DNA from: Sphingomonas sp. GM_Shp_1
Lineage (GTDB): Bacteria; Pseudomonadota; Alphaproteobacteria; Sphingomonadales; Sphingomonadaceae
Length of the DNA stretch: 51,158 nucleotides
Assembly (NCBI RefSeq): GCF_026540895.1
Contig: NZ_JALNUR010000024.1
Coordinates: 1 to 51,158, forward strand
Direction of reading: 5' to 3'
In this document: positions 1 to 11,796 of the stretch, piece by piece
Position numbering within the stretch: position 1 is the first letter of the stretch
Layout of the letters: every line of letters starts with the position of its first letter
Made by a program: the position numbers and the translations under genes
Notes under the pieces: model-generated
Told to the model about the DNA's origin: nothing
Database searches by the model: none
The model's input: the letters and a program-made list of their open reading frames with translations, nothing else

Positions 1-2
1 CC

Positions 3-86
3 GCGCCCGCCACCAAGCCGGCCGCGGTGCGCCGCCCCGCGCCCAAGGCGGCTCCGGCCAAGAAGGCGGCAACGGCCACCAAGTGA
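3..86 (+). CDS. C-terminal tail of a truncated upstream gene
   Basis: Only the last 27 codons lie in the window. The tail is almost entirely Ala, Lys, Pro and Thr (for example KKAATATK at the end), a disordered basic extension of the kind found on nucleic-acid-binding proteins and phasins. The TGA stop (84-86) overlaps the GTG start of queA (83-85), which supports this frame and suggests translational coupling. The protein cannot be identified from the tail alone. Confidence 0.55.
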   Translation, partial: APATKPAAVRRPAPKAAPAKKAATATK

Positions 87-1120
87 ACGTAGATCTTTTC
101 GACTTCGCGCTGCCGCCCGAGCGGATCGCGCTTTATCCGGCCTCTCCGCGCGATTCGGCGCGGATGCTGGTCCTCGACGGCGACGCCACCCGCGATCAGC
201 GGGTGAGCGACCTGCCGACCTGCCTCCGCCCCGGCGACCTGCTGGTGTTCAACGACACCCGCGTCATCCCCGCCCAGCTTGAGGGCGTCCGGGGCGAGGC
301 GAAGATCGGCGCGACGCTGCACAAGCGCGAGGGCGCCCGCCGCTGGCGCGCCTTCATCCGCAACGCCAAGCGGTTGCGCTACGGCGACGTGATCGACTTC
401 GGCGCGGGCGTCAGCGCCACCGCGCGCGACCGGGCCGAGGATGGCAGCTTCGCCCTCGACTTCGCCGGCGACGAGCCGGTCGAGCTGCTGCTGGAGCGGG
501 CGGGCACCATGCCGCTGCCCCCCTATATCGCGCAGAAGCGTGGCATCACTGAGAAGGACGCCGACGACTATCAGACGATGTTCGCCAACGAGCCCGGCGC
601 GGTCGCGGCCCCCACGGCGGCGTTGCACTTCACGCCGGAACTGCTCGCCGCGCTCGATGCCGCCGGGATCGAACATGCGACACTGACCCTGCATGTCGGC
701 GCGGGCACCTTCCTGCCGGTCAAGGCCGAGGACACGGTCGATCACAAGATGCACGCCGAATGGGGCCGCATCGACGCCGCCACCGCCGACCGACTGAACG
801 CCGTCAAGGCGCGCGGCGGCCGGGTGATCGCGGTCGGTACCACCTCGCTGCGCCTGATCGAAAGCGCCGCCGGAGAGGATGGCATGATCCGCCCGTTCGA
901 GGGCGACACCGCGATCTTCATCACGCCGGGCTATCGCTTTCGCGGCATCGACGGGCTGATGACCAATTTCCACCTGCCGCGATCGACCCTGTTCATGCTG
1001 GTGTCCGCCTTGATGGGGCTGGAGCGGATGCAGGCCGCCTATGCCCATGCGATCGCCAACGCCTATCGCTTCTATTCTTACGGCGACGCCTCGCTACTGC
1101 TGCCGGAGCACGCGGCGTGA
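83..1120 (+). CDS. queA: S-adenosylmethionine:tRNA ribosyltransferase-isomerase QueA
   Basis: QueA transfers and isomerises the ribosyl group of S-adenosylmethionine onto 7-aminomethyl-7-deazaguanine in tRNA to give epoxyqueuosine, the step after Tgt. The 345-residue length is normal for the family. Visible family blocks are [10 protein letters not shown] near the N-terminus, PLPPYI, the stretch [18 protein letters not shown] and the C-terminal [13 protein letters not shown]. The GTG start overlaps the preceding stop (GTGA), and the stop TGA (1118-1120) overlaps the ATG of the next gene. tgt lies two genes downstream, so this is a queuosine operon. Identification is secure from the sequence motifs and the neighbour. 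Confidence 0.96.
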   Translation: MNVDLFDFALPPERIALYPASPRDSARMLVLDGDATRDQRVSDLPTCLRPGDLLVFNDTRVIPAQLEGVRGEAKIGATLHKREGARRWRAFIRNAKRLRYGDVIDFGAGVSATARDRAEDGSFALDFAGDEPVELLLERAGTMPLPPYIAQKRGITEKDADDYQTMFANEPGAVAAPTAALHFTPELLAALDAAGIEHATLTLHVGAGTFLPVKAEDTVDHKMHAEWGRIDAATADRLNAVKARGGRVIAVGTTSLRLIESAAGEDGMIRPFEGDTAIFITPGYRFRGIDGLMTNFHLPRSTLFMLVSALMGLERMQAAYAHAIANAYRFYSYGDASLLLPEHAA

Positions 1121-1611
1121 TGCTGCTCGCGCTGCTGCTTCAGGTGACGCCCGGCGCAAACGAGACGGTGACCGTCACCGCCCGCCCCGCCCCCTTCGCG
1201 CAGACGCCCGCGACCATGGTGGTGGAGCCGGTGGCGATGATGATCGCCGCCTTCGACGCGGACGGCGACGGCAAGACCAGCCGAGAGGAGATGGAGGCGG
1301 GCGTCAAGCGCTCCTATGACCTGATCGACACCGCACACCAGGGATCGATCGGCTATCTCCAGTTCGCCGACTGGGCGGAACGCTGGCTGGGCGACCGCAA
1401 CGCGCTGCCCAGCCCGTTCGATGTCGACAAGAACAGCGACGACCGGATCACGCTGCCCGAACTCCAGGCGCATTTCTCCCGCCTCTTCTCGCGCTTCGAC
1501 CGCGACCATGACGGCGCGATCAGCCGTGCCGAGGCGTTGACCATCCGCACCATTCCCGCCGACGCCCATGGCCCCACCGGCCCGCTCGCGCCCCGAGACA
1601 AAAGAAAATGA
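1120..1611 (+). CDS. EF-hand calcium-binding protein, probably exported
   Basis: The 163-residue product has three good EF-hand loops: residues 46-57 (D46, D48, D50, E57), 103-114 (D103, N105, D107, E114) and 127-138 (D127, D129, D131, E138). A fourth, degenerate loop sits near residue 70. The N-terminus MLLALLLQ is hydrophobic and may be a short signal sequence, so periplasmic or surface calcium binding is likely but not proven. The ATG start overlaps the queA stop (TGATG) and the stop overlaps the tgt ATG (ATGA), placing the gene inside the queuosine operon. No enzymatic domain is visible. Its role there is unknown. Confidence 0.85.
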   Translation: MLLALLLQVTPGANETVTVTARPAPFAQTPATMVVEPVAMMIAAFDADGDGKTSREEMEAGVKRSYDLIDTAHQGSIGYLQFADWAERWLGDRNALPSPFDVDKNSDDRITLPELQAHFSRLFSRFDRDHDGAISRAEALTIRTIPADAHGPTGPLAPRDKRK

Positions 1612-2738
1612 CCGCCCGCTTCTCCTTCGCCATCCACGCCACCGACGGGCGCGCCCGCACCGGCACCATCACCATGAAGCGCGGCGAAATCCGCACCCCC
1701 GCCTTCATGCCCGTCGGCACCGCCGCCACCGTCAAGGCGATGAAGCCCGGCGACGTTCGCGCAAGCGGCGCGGACATCATTTTAGGGAATACCTATCACC
1801 TGATGCTGCGCCCCGGCGCGGAGCGGGTGGACCGGCTGGGCGGGCTGCACGGCTTCATGGGCTGGGATCGGCCGATCCTGACCGACTCGGGCGGCTATCA
1901 GGTGATGAGCCTGGCCGAGCTGACCAAGCGGTCGGAGGACGGCGTGGCGTTCAAGAGCCATCTGGACGGCACCCGCCATCTGCTCAGCCCCGAACGCTCG
2001 ATCGAGATTCAGCGCCTCCTCGGCAGCAACATCGTCATGGCGTTCGACGAGCTGGTCCCGACCACCTCGACCCGCGACGTGCAGGCGAGCGCCATGGAAC
2101 GCTCGATGCGCTGGGCGAAGCGCAGCCGCGACGCCTTTAATGCGGGCGGCCAGCATGCCGAGGACAATGCGATCTTTGGTATCCAGCAGGGCGCGCTGGA
2201 TGAGGGCTTTCGCAAGGCCTCGGCCGATGCGCTGATCGATATCGGCTTCGACGGCTATGCGATCGGCGGTCTGGCGGTCGGCGAGGGGCAGGAGGCGATG
2301 TTCGGCTGCCTCGACTTCGCACCGGGGCAGTTGCCGGTCGAGAAGCCGCGCTACCTGATGGGCGTGGGCAAGCCGACCGACATCGTCGGCGCGGTCGAGC
2401 GCGGGGTCGATATGTTCGACTGCGTGCTGCCGACCCGCTCGGGCCGCACCGGGCAGGCCTTTACGCGGCAGGGCCCGATCAACATCCGCAACGCCCGCTT
2501 CGCCGAGGATCAGGGGCCACTCGACCCCGCCTGTGGCTGCCCGGTCTGTGCGACCTGGAGCCGCGCCTATCTCCATCATTTGGTCCGCGCCGGGGAAATC
2601 CTGGGCGCGATGCTGATGACCGAGCATAATATATGGTTCTACCAGCAGATGATGGCCGATCTGCGCGCCGCGATTTCCGAAGGACGGCTGACGGCCTTTG
2701 CGGACGACTTCCGGGCGCGCTACGCTGCGGGACAGTAG
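1608..2738 (+). CDS. tgt: queuine tRNA-ribosyltransferase (tRNA-guanine transglycosylase)
   Basis: Tgt exchanges guanine-34 for the preQ1 base in tRNAs with GUN anticodons. At 376 residues it has the usual bacterial length. D93 in the DSGGYQVM block and D271 in [12 protein letters not shown] match the two catalytic aspartates of the family. The zinc site is intact: C309, C311, C314 and H340. The start codon overlaps the stop of the EF-hand gene by four bases. Together with queA this gives two successive late steps of queuosine synthesis. Confidence 0.97.
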   Translation: MTARFSFAIHATDGRARTGTITMKRGEIRTPAFMPVGTAATVKAMKPGDVRASGADIILGNTYHLMLRPGAERVDRLGGLHGFMGWDRPILTDSGGYQVMSLAELTKRSEDGVAFKSHLDGTRHLLSPERSIEIQRLLGSNIVMAFDELVPTTSTRDVQASAMERSMRWAKRSRDAFNAGGQHAEDNAIFGIQQGALDEGFRKASADALIDIGFDGYAIGGLAVGEGQEAMFGCLDFAPGQLPVEKPRYLMGVGKPTDIVGAVERGVDMFDCVLPTRSGRTGQAFTRQGPINIRNARFAEDQGPLDPACGCPVCATWSRAYLHHLVRAGEILGAMLMTEHNIWFYQQMMADLRAAISEGRLTAFADDFRARYAAGQ

Positions 2739-2748
2739 GAGAGTAACC

Positions 2749-2961
2749 ATGACCGATCACACCGAAGACGCCCCCAACGAGATCCTCGCCGCCGCCAAGG
2801 AGGCCAAGGAGCATGCCGTCGCCGCCGCCGAAGCGACCGCCGAGTCGATCAAGGAGCGGACGCGCAACTGGCCGCTGGGCAAGATCGGCCTGGGTGTCGG
2901 CATCGGTTCGGCCGCGGTCGCGGCGGCGGTGCTGTACGGCACCCGCAACAAGTCCAAGTAA
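2749..2961 (+). CDS. small single-pass membrane protein, hypothetical
   Basis: This 70-residue protein has an acidic, Ala/Glu/Lys-rich N-terminal half (about residues 1-40) likely to be helical, followed by one Gly/Ala-rich membrane segment (GLGVGIGSAAVAAAVLYG) and a short basic tail. I chose the ATG at 2749 because an AGGAG ribosome site (2737-2741) precedes it. It follows tgt by 10 bases and may be co-transcribed with it. No family is recognised. The layout resembles small stress-related membrane proteins with an amphipathic helix, but that is only a resemblance. Confidence 0.7.
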   Translation: MTDHTEDAPNEILAAAKEAKEHAVAAAEATAESIKERTRNWPLGKIGLGVGIGSAAVAAAVLYGTRNKSK

Positions 2962-2986
2962 TCCGCATTCCATAAAGAGGGTTTTC

Positions 2987-5839
2987 ATGCGCCTTTTCCG
3001 TGCCGCGCTTCTGCTCGGCGTCGCCGCCCTTCCCACGCTGGCCGGGGCGCAAACCGCGCCAAGCCCAAATGCAAAGGGCGCGCGCACGGAAAGCGTGAAG
3101 CCCATCGCCTTCACCACGCGCACCCTGCCCAACGGCCTGCGCGTCTATGCCATTCGCGATACCGCGACGCCCAATGTCTCGGTCCAGGTCTGGTACGATG
3201 TCGGGTCGAAGGACGATCCCAAGGGCCGCTCGGGCTTTGCCCACATGTTCGAGCATCTGATGTTCAAGGCGACGCGCAATCTCGTCCCCGAACAGATGGA
3301 TCGCCTGACCGAGGATGTCGGCGGCTATAACAACGCCTCCACCGCCGACGACTATACCAATTATTTCGAGGTGGTGCCCGCCAACCACCTGCAACGCCTG
3401 CTCTTCGCCGAGGCGGACCGCATGGCCGCGCTGGTGGTCGAGCCCAAGAGCTTCGCCAGCGAACGCGACGTGGTGAAGGAGGAACTGCGCCAGCGCACCC
3501 TGGCCCAGCCCTATGGCAAGCTCTTCTCCATCTATTACCCCAAGCTCGCCTATTCGGTGCACCCCTATGCCCGCCCCGGCATCGGCAGCCTGAAGGAACT
3601 GGAATCGGCGGGGATCGATGACGTCCGCGCCTTCCACGCCACCTATTACCGGCCCGACAATGCGGTGCTGGTCGTCGCGGGCAATTTCGACCCCGCCCAG
3701 TTGGACCGCTGGGTCGACCAGTATTTCGCGACCATCAAGCGTCCCGCCAATCCGATTCCGCGCGTGACCGTGCAGGAGCCCAAGCGGACCGAGGCGGTCA
3801 CGCGCAGCGTCTATGAGGCGAATGTCCCGCTTCCCGCCGTCCTGATCAGCTATCATATCCCGCCGGAGCGCAGCGCGGATACGCCCGCGCTGATGGTGCT
3901 GAACGCGATCCTGTCGGCGGGCGAAAGCTCGCGGCTGTACGAGGATCTGGTCTATCGCGACCAGCTCGCCCAGTCCGCCGCGACCTTCCTCGACACCAAG
4001 CAATCGACCGGCAATTTCGTCGCCTATGCGATGATGGCGGGCGGCAAGCCGGTCGCCGAGGGCGAGGCGGCGCTGAAGAAGGAGATCGCGCGGCTGCGTG
4101 ACGCGCCGGTCTCCGCCGCCGAACTGGCCGAGGCGAAGAACGAGTTGCTGACCGCCGCGCTCAAGCAGCGCGAAACCGCCGAGGGCAAGGCCAACCTGAT
4201 CGCCAACAGCGTCATCGTCGATGGCGACCCAACCGCCGCCGACCGCCAGATCGCCGCTGTCCAGACGGTCACCGCCGCCGATGTGCAGCGCGTGGCGCGC
4301 GCCTATCTGCAGGACAGCCAGAGCGCGACCATCCGCTACCTGCCCGAATCGGACCGCCCCGCGAATGTGCGCCTGATGCCGATCGAGATCGCACCGACGG
4401 TCCAGACGGCGGCGCTCACCCCGCCCGCCGATATCGCGGTCGTCATCCCTGCGCCCGAGGGTCAGCGCATCCTGCCCCCCGCCCCCGGCGCTCCGATCGC
4501 TCCCACCTTGCCGCAACCGGTGGTCGCCACCCTGTCCAACGGCCTGCGCGTCGTGACGGTCGAGCGGCATGACCTGCCGCTGGTCACCGCCTCGCTGGTC
4601 GCATTGGGCGGCGCTGCCACCGATCCGGCAGGCAAGGCGGGGGCGAGCAGCCTGTCCGCCGAGTTGATGACCAAGGGGACGCGGACCCGCTCCGCCACCG
4701 AGATCGCCCGCGCGGTCGAAAGCCTGGGCGGATCGATCGCCAGCAGCGCGACCGATGATGGGGCCAGCATCGACCTGACCGTCCCATCGGCCCAGGCGGA
4801 CACGGCGATGACCATCCTGGCCGATGTCGCCACCCAGCCCGCCTTTGCACAGGATGAGATCGACCGCGCACGGACCCAGTCGATCGACAGCCTGAACGTC
4901 GCGATGAAGAACCCCGCGCAGCTTTCGGCGATGGTTGCGGACCGTGTGGTCTATGGCGCGCGCGCCTATGGCCAGCCGCTGTCGGGCACGCCCAACTCGC
5001 TGAAGGCCCTGACCCGCGCCGACCTGACCGCCGCCTATGCCCGAAGCTGGAAGCCCGGACAGGCGACCCTGCTGCTCGTCGGCGACGTCACCCCCGCCCA
5101 GGCGCGGACGCTGGCCGAGCGTCATCTAGGGGCATGGCGTGTGGCGGGTGCGACGGCGGTAGCGGCCAAGCCCGCCGAGCCGGCCTTCCCCGCGCCGCGC
5201 GTCATCGTCGTCGACATGCCCGATGCCGGACAGGCAGGCGTGGTCGTCGCGCGCTCCGGCATCCGCCGCGCCGATGACCGCTACTACCCGCTGGCGGTCG
5301 CCAATACGGTGCTGGGCGGCGGCTTCTCCTCGCGGCTAAACCAGGAAATCCGTATCAAGCGCGGGCTAGCTTATGGCGCGGGCAGTTCGGTGGCGACCGG
5401 TCGCGATATCGGCCTGATCTCCGCCCGGACCCAGACCAAGAACCCGTCGGCCGCCGAAGTGGTCGGGCTGATCGATGCCGAGATGACGAAGCTGGGCACC
5501 GCCCCCGTGCCCCAGGACGAACTGGCGACGCGCCAGGCGGTGCTGGTCGGTGGTTTCGGCCGCACGATCGAGACGACGGACGGGATCGCCGACATCCTGG
5601 CCAGCTACACGCTTCAGGGCGTGCCGCTGGACGAGCTCAGCCGCTACATCCCGCGCGTGCAGGCGGTCGATTCGGCGGCGGTCCAGTCCGCCTCCGCCGC
5701 GCTGCTCGATCCCAACGCAGCGAGCATCGTCGTGGTCGGCGACGCCAAGCAGTTCCTGCCGGCGCTGAAGTCCGCGCATCCGCAGGTCGAGGTGATCCCG
5801 GCGGACGCGGTCAACCTCGACACCCCGAAGCTTCGCTGA
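2987..5839 (+). CDS. secreted tandem M16 (insulinase-family) metallopeptidase
   Basis: A 950-residue zinc protease with a signal peptide (residues 1 to about 21, ending AGA/Q). It consists of two M16 units. The first carries the inverted zinc motif HMFEH at residues 86-90 and so should be catalytic. The second unit (from about residue 510) starts with a similar LSNGLRVV strand but has GASSLSAEL where the zinc motif should be, so it is the inactive partner half that closes the chamber. The start at 2987 follows AGAGG at 2976-2980. Such proteins act on short peptides in the periplasm. A second tandem M16 gene lies at 45426-48386. Confidence 0.93.
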   Translation: MRLFRAALLLGVAALPTLAGAQTAPSPNAKGARTESVKPIAFTTRTLPNGLRVYAIRDTATPNVSVQVWYDVGSKDDPKGRSGFAHMFEHLMFKATRNLVPEQMDRLTEDVGGYNNASTADDYTNYFEVVPANHLQRLLFAEADRMAALVVEPKSFASERDVVKEELRQRTLAQPYGKLFSIYYPKLAYSVHPYARPGIGSLKELESAGIDDVRAFHATYYRPDNAVLVVAGNFDPAQLDRWVDQYFATIKRPANPIPRVTVQEPKRTEAVTRSVYEANVPLPAVLISYHIPPERSADTPALMVLNAILSAGESSRLYEDLVYRDQLAQSAATFLDTKQSTGNFVAYAMMAGGKPVAEGEAALKKEIARLRDAPVSAAELAEAKNELLTAALKQRETAEGKANLIANSVIVDGDPTAADRQIAAVQTVTAADVQRVARAYLQDSQSATIRYLPESDRPANVRLMPIEIAPTVQTAALTPPADIAVVIPAPEGQRILPPAPGAPIAPTLPQPVVATLSNGLRVVTVERHDLPLVTASLVALGGAATDPAGKAGASSLSAELMTKGTRTRSATEIARAVESLGGSIASSATDDGASIDLTVPSAQADTAMTILADVATQPAFAQDEIDRARTQSIDSLNVAMKNPAQLSAMVADRVVYGARAYGQPLSGTPNSLKALTRADLTAAYARSWKPGQATLLLVGDVTPAQARTLAERHLGAWRVAGATAVAAKPAEPAFPAPRVIVVDMPDAGQAGVVVARSGIRRADDRYYPLAVANTVLGGGFSSRLNQEIRIKRGLAYGAGSSVATGRDIGLISARTQTKNPSAAEVVGLIDAEMTKLGTAPVPQDELATRQAVLVGGFGRTIETTDGIADILASYTLQGVPLDELSRYIPRVQAVDSAAVQSASAALLDPNAASIVVVGDAKQFLPALKSAHPQVEVIPADAVNLDTPKLR

Positions 5840-5944
5840 AATCGGGGCTTCCGCGCGGATCGGCACATGGCCCAAAACCATGCGCGACCCCGGCGGAGGC
5901 CCAGGTCGCGTCAGGATGGGATTTCGGGTCCGGCCGCGCCGCCT

Positions 5945-6085
5945 CCATTCCTCCCCTGCAAGGGGAGGGGGACCAGCGAAGCTGGTGGAGGGGTGCCACC
6001 GCCCGCGAGGAAGGTCCTCTCTCTCCAACGGCGACACCCCTCCGTCAGGCCTTCGGCCTGCCACCTCCCCTTCCAGGGGAGGAAT
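5945..6085 (+). repeat. family A palindromic intergenic repeat (copy A1)
   Basis: The element is bounded by two CCTCCCCT..AGGGGAGG hairpins in opposite halves and contains an inner hairpin around GGCCTTCGGCC next to CCCTCCGTCAGG. Similar composite elements occur at 8616-8746, 31050-31200 and 45307-45426, with single half-hairpins at 14877-14903 and 49368-49390. It lies in the gap after the M16 gene and looks like a REP/BIME-type dispersed element rather than a gene. Open frames here are artefacts of the repeat. Confidence 0.75.
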
Positions 6086-6129
6086 GGAATGAATGTCGGT
6101 CGCCCCTACATTGGACCGACATTCATTCC
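6086..6129. repeat. 16-bp perfect inverted repeat
   Basis: Positions 6086-6101 (GGAATGAATGTCGGTC) are the exact reverse complement of 6114-6129, with a 12-base loop. It sits between the family A and family B repeats. No T-tract follows on either strand, so a simple terminator is not indicated. Confidence 0.8.
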
Positions 6130-6132
6130 GCG

Positions 6133-6337
6133 TCTTCTTCCCTCTCCCCTGGACAGGCGAGAGGGTTAGCGGAGCTTGGGTGAGGGGTTGAGCGAGCCGC
6201 AGGCTCGCGCGCTCGCCGTCGCGAGCGCTCACCCCTCACCCAGCTCCGACTAAGCCTTTGCTTCGCAAAGCCTAAGTCTGCGCAACCCTCTCCCCTCTAT
6301 GAGGGGCGAGGGAAGGGGAGCGGCTCGAATGTCGATC
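6133..6337 (+). repeat. family B intergenic repeat (copy B1)
   Basis: A repeat of about 200 bp that begins with CCCTCTCCCCTGGACAGG, contains GCGGAGCTTGGGTGAGGGG and the inner palindrome around AGGCTTTGCGAAGC, and ends with CCCTCTCCCC...GAGGG and GAATGTCGATC. An almost identical copy lies at 41348-41584. A reduced relative lies at 36421-36546. Together with the A1 repeat it fills most of the 613-base gap 5840-6452. The remainder, 6338-6452, should hold the promoter of the next gene, but I see no clear promoter motif. Confidence 0.75.
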
Positions 6338-6452
6338 GGGCCTGGCAACATGCGAACGGCAGGGCCACGACGCCTACCACGCTATGCGAAATCCTTAACA
6401 CTCTCGGCTATAGCAGGCCGAACGATCCAGGTTCGGCAAGGAAATCCACGCG

Positions 6453-7520
6453 TTGCGGGTGGCGAGGCAGACGGTAAGGCGAATGGTGCAGGTCTGGCTG
6501 GCATTGCTTGGCCTGATGCTGACCTTCGGCCTGGTGCTGGCGGCGCGGGGCGCATGGCGACGGTCGGCGTCGCAGACGGTGGCGGCCGCTTCGCGCCCTC
6601 CCGCCCCGGCACCGGTCGCTCGGGCTGACCCAGCCGCCGATGCGCTGCCCGCGATCGACGGCAGTACCGGCACGGTCGCCCTGCCCGCCTTGCCCATTCC
6701 GCCGGGCGCAGTCCTGACCGACAGCGGCGTCACCGCCGCCCGTCCTTTCCTCTGGGGCCCGGCCAATGCGATCGACCGTGCGCGCGCGATGCAGTGCCTG
6801 ACCGCCGCCATCTATTACGAAGCCAATGGCGAAAGCATCGACGGCCAGCGCGCGGTAGCGCAGGTGGTGCTGAACCGCGCCCGCCATCCCGCCTTTCCGG
6901 GCACGGTCTGCGGCGTCGTCTATCAGGGGGTGGAACGGGCGCATTGCCAGTTCAGCTTCGTCTGCGACGGCGCCCTGTCGCGTGCCCCCGCCGTCTTCGG
7001 CTGGGCGCGGGCGGCGCGGATCGCGGCATCGGCCTTGTCGGGCGGCGTCTTCGCCCCGGTCGGGCTCGCCACCCATTACCACAGCTTCGCGGTCGCCCCG
7101 CCCTGGAACCGGGCGATGGTGATGACCGATATGGTCGGCGCGCATCTTTTCCATCGATGGAAGGGATATTGGGGCACCGCGGCGGTGATGACTCGGGCCT
7201 ATCGTGGCGGGGAGGTGCTGCCCAGCCTGCCGGTGCCGGGTGGGACGCCGGCGGACGCGAGCGAGATGCCGGTCGCCAATGCCTTGCCCGTTCCACCGCC
7301 GCCGACCGCCTCCACCAGTCCCCTGCCGTCCCCCGCCCCGCGCGACACGCGGAACGCGCCACCGCCGGTATCGGCGAGTGGCGCGGTCATCAGCGAGCGG
7401 CTGGCCCGGTCGGGCGAGATACTCGACAAGTGGAAGGACAGCGGCCGCCCCATCGAACGGCCGGACGGACCGCGCCCGGCAACACCCGGCGCGGCCCCCG
7501 TCACCGATCAGCGACGATAA
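6453..7520 (+). CDS. SleB-type cell wall hydrolase, membrane anchored
   Basis: The 355-residue protein has one N-terminal membrane segment (about residues 13-31), a Pro/Ala-rich linker and a cell-wall-hydrolase domain of the SleB/Hydrolase_2 family from about residue 112. The signature AIYYEANGES includes the conserved glutamate of the family, and HCQFSFVCDG follows. The C-terminal 100 residues are Pro-rich and probably disordered. It should cut peptidoglycan in the periplasm while tethered to the inner membrane. The TTG start at 6453 is preceded by AAGGA at 6438-6442; an ATG at 6483 is the alternative. Its last 13 bases overlap the 3' end of the convergent gene. Confidence 0.88.
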   Translation: MRVARQTVRRMVQVWLALLGLMLTFGLVLAARGAWRRSASQTVAAASRPPAPAPVARADPAADALPAIDGSTGTVALPALPIPPGAVLTDSGVTAARPFLWGPANAIDRARAMQCLTAAIYYEANGESIDGQRAVAQVVLNRARHPAFPGTVCGVVYQGVERAHCQFSFVCDGALSRAPAVFGWARAARIAASALSGGVFAPVGLATHYHSFAVAPPWNRAMVMTDMVGAHLFHRWKGYWGTAAVMTRAYRGGEVLPSLPVPGGTPADASEMPVANALPVPPPPTASTSPLPSPAPRDTRNAPPPVSASGAVISERLARSGEILDKWKDSGRPIERPDGPRPATPGAAPVTDQRR

Positions 7521-7831
7521 CTGCGGTCGTTCTTCTCGAACCGGACCTGACGGGTCAGCACCGCATAGCGACGGTCGAGGTCGTTACGCTCCGACGCGCT
7601 CAGCCCGCCACCCGAACGGCGATAGCGATATTCGAGCTGGCTCAGATCGCGCAACTGCGTGCGCAGACGCACCGCCTCGCGCCGGTTCAGCGCGCCCGAG
7701 CGGATGCCCTGATCGATCCGCGACTGAAGCTGGCCCTGCCGCTGGGCGATCGGGGTCCAGCGTTGCGCATCGGCGACCGACGGAACCGCGATCGTGGCGA
7801 ACCCCAAGCCTGCGAGAATCATGGCCTTCAT
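7508..7831 (-). CDS. small secreted Arg/Gln-rich hypothetical protein
   Basis: A 107-residue product with a clear signal peptide (residues 1 to about 23, ending ADA/Q) and a highly charged mature part rich in Arg, Gln and Asp that looks helical. I chose the ATG at 7831 because GGGAG precedes it at the right distance; longer versions of the frame add non-signal-like sequence. It runs convergent to the wall hydrolase and overlaps it by 13 bases. Function is unknown; a periplasmic location is inferred from the signal peptide. Confidence 0.75.
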   Translation of the reverse strand: MKAMILAGLGFATIAVPSVADAQRWTPIAQRQGQLQSRIDQGIRSGALNRREAVRLRTQLRDLSQLEYRYRRSGGGLSASERNDLDRRYAVLTRQVRFEKNDRSYRR

Positions 7832-8069
7832 GACGTTACTCCCATTACAAAGCGGGCGAATACTGGCCCGATCCCCTATATGGGGAGGGATGATCGCAAA
7901 GCTGTCCCAGACACCTGACGATTCTGTCATCAAGTGTCGCAACCCGTGACGCTTCGTTCATCTTCGCATCGACCGCGCGGGATCGATCGCCGTCCCGGTA
8001 CGCCCCCTCCCCAAGGAGAGGGCGTCGGCAACGGCCTTCTCGTCCGGCTATGCGGACACGGTGTCATCG

Positions 8070-8471
8070 TCAGCGGCAGCGGACATTGTTCCGCTCGATC
8101 GCCCGTCCGGCCAGTGCGCCGCCAGCGGCACCGAGCAGCGTGCCCAGCGTCTGCGAGCCGCCCGAGGTGATCGCGGCGCCCAGCGCACCGCCCGCGATGC
8201 CGCCGACGATCAGGCCGGTGGTGCCGTCGTTGCGGCGGCAATAATAGCGACCGTCCTGACCGACATAGACGCGGTCGTTGCGGCTCAACCGCCGTTCGCG
8301 ATAGCGTTGGTTGTCGACATAATAACGGTCGGCATAATAGCCGCCATAAGCGGGATCGGGACGGTTATAGTCATAGGCGTAGCGCGGGCCGCCATAACCG
8401 CCGCCGCCATAGGTCGAACAGCCCGAAACCAGGGTCGCGGCCGCCACCAGGCCGAGTGTCAGTGCACGCAT
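8070..8471 (-). CDS. glycine-zipper outer membrane lipoprotein
   Basis: A 133-residue lipoprotein with lipobox LVSGC (lipidated C18), a Tyr/Gly/Arg-rich middle (about 20-85) and a C-terminal glycine-zipper segment of alternating GG and small residues (GLIVGGIAGGALGAA ... GAAGGALAG). The latter is the 2TM glycine-zipper domain found in Rickettsia 17-kDa-antigen-like lipoproteins. The ATG at 8471 has GGAGG five bases upstream. It probably sits in the outer membrane. The 7832-8069 gap downstream holds only the promoter region of the next minus-strand gene. Confidence 0.85.
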   Translation of the reverse strand: MRALTLGLVAAATLVSGCSTYGGGGYGGPRYAYDYNRPDPAYGGYYADRYYVDNQRYRERRLSRNDRVYVGQDGRYYCRRNDGTTGLIVGGIAGGALGAAITSGGSQTLGTLLGAAGGALAGRAIERNNVRCR

Positions 8472-8615
8472 CGCATCCTCCCTTATGAGTGATGCGGGGG
8501 AATCGTTTCGAGCGCGGAAAAGTTGCGATGTGTTAGGGGGCGCTGGTGGCGGTAGGGCATGCCTGCCTTGGCAGGCTGTCGAAGGGGCCCAAGGAAATCC
8601 GCCAGAACGCAACCC

Positions 8616-8746
8616 AATCCTCCCCGGCACGGGGAGGTGGCAGGCCGAAGGCCTGACGGAGGGGGGCTTCCACACAGGGTGTCCCTTGCCGAAAGCCCCC
8701 TCCACCATGCTGCGCATGGTCACCCTCCCCGTGCCGGGGAGGATCG
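8616..8746. repeat. family A palindromic repeat (copy A2)
   Basis: Bounded by CCTCCCCGGCACGGGGAGG and its counterpart CCTCCCCGTGCCGGGGAGG, with inner hairpins AGGCCGAAGGCCT and ACCATGCTGCGCATGGT. It lies directly downstream of the uvrA stop and upstream of the lipoprotein gene, where it could act as an end-of-operon structure. Confidence 0.75.
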
Positions 8747-11647
<2,901 letters not shown>

Positions 11648-11654
11648 GGGGCTA

Positions 11655-11669
11655 GTTCTACTTCTGTTC
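11655..11669 (-). promoter_or_regulatory. LexA (SOS) box of uvrA, alphaproteobacterial type
   Basis: The plus strand reads GTTC-TACTTCT-GTTC, i.e. GAAC-N7-GAAC towards uvrA. Direct-repeat GTTC-N7-GTTC sites are the established LexA operators of alphaproteobacteria, and uvrA is a standard SOS gene. The box ends 8 bases from the start codon, so it would cover the promoter or transcription start. No ribosome-binding site is visible between box and ATG. Confidence 0.75.
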
Positions 11670-11796
11670 CGGGAGGAATGCCAGAGGGGAGATAGGAAAG
11701 GGGGTGGCGTATTTCGAGGGGGACAGGCTTGCGGGAACGCGGGAGATGCGCGCATGATCCCACCCGATAACCGTTCGAGGGGGAGTAGTTTCCAAC

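Noticed and set aside
2849..5125. Long minus-strand open frame (758 codons) opposite the M16 protease
   Set aside because: It mirrors codon bias of the real gene in high-GC DNA; the product is Arg/Gly/His-rich with no domain, and the plus-strand M16 motifs are clear.
5867..6232. Several open frames of 70-290 codons across the gap after the M16 gene
   Set aside because: They run through family A and B repeats and give Pro/Arg-rich translations seen wherever the repeats occur.
7873..7885. CCCCTATATGGGG near the promoter of the small secreted gene
   Set aside because: Only a 4-bp stem; too weak to call an operator.
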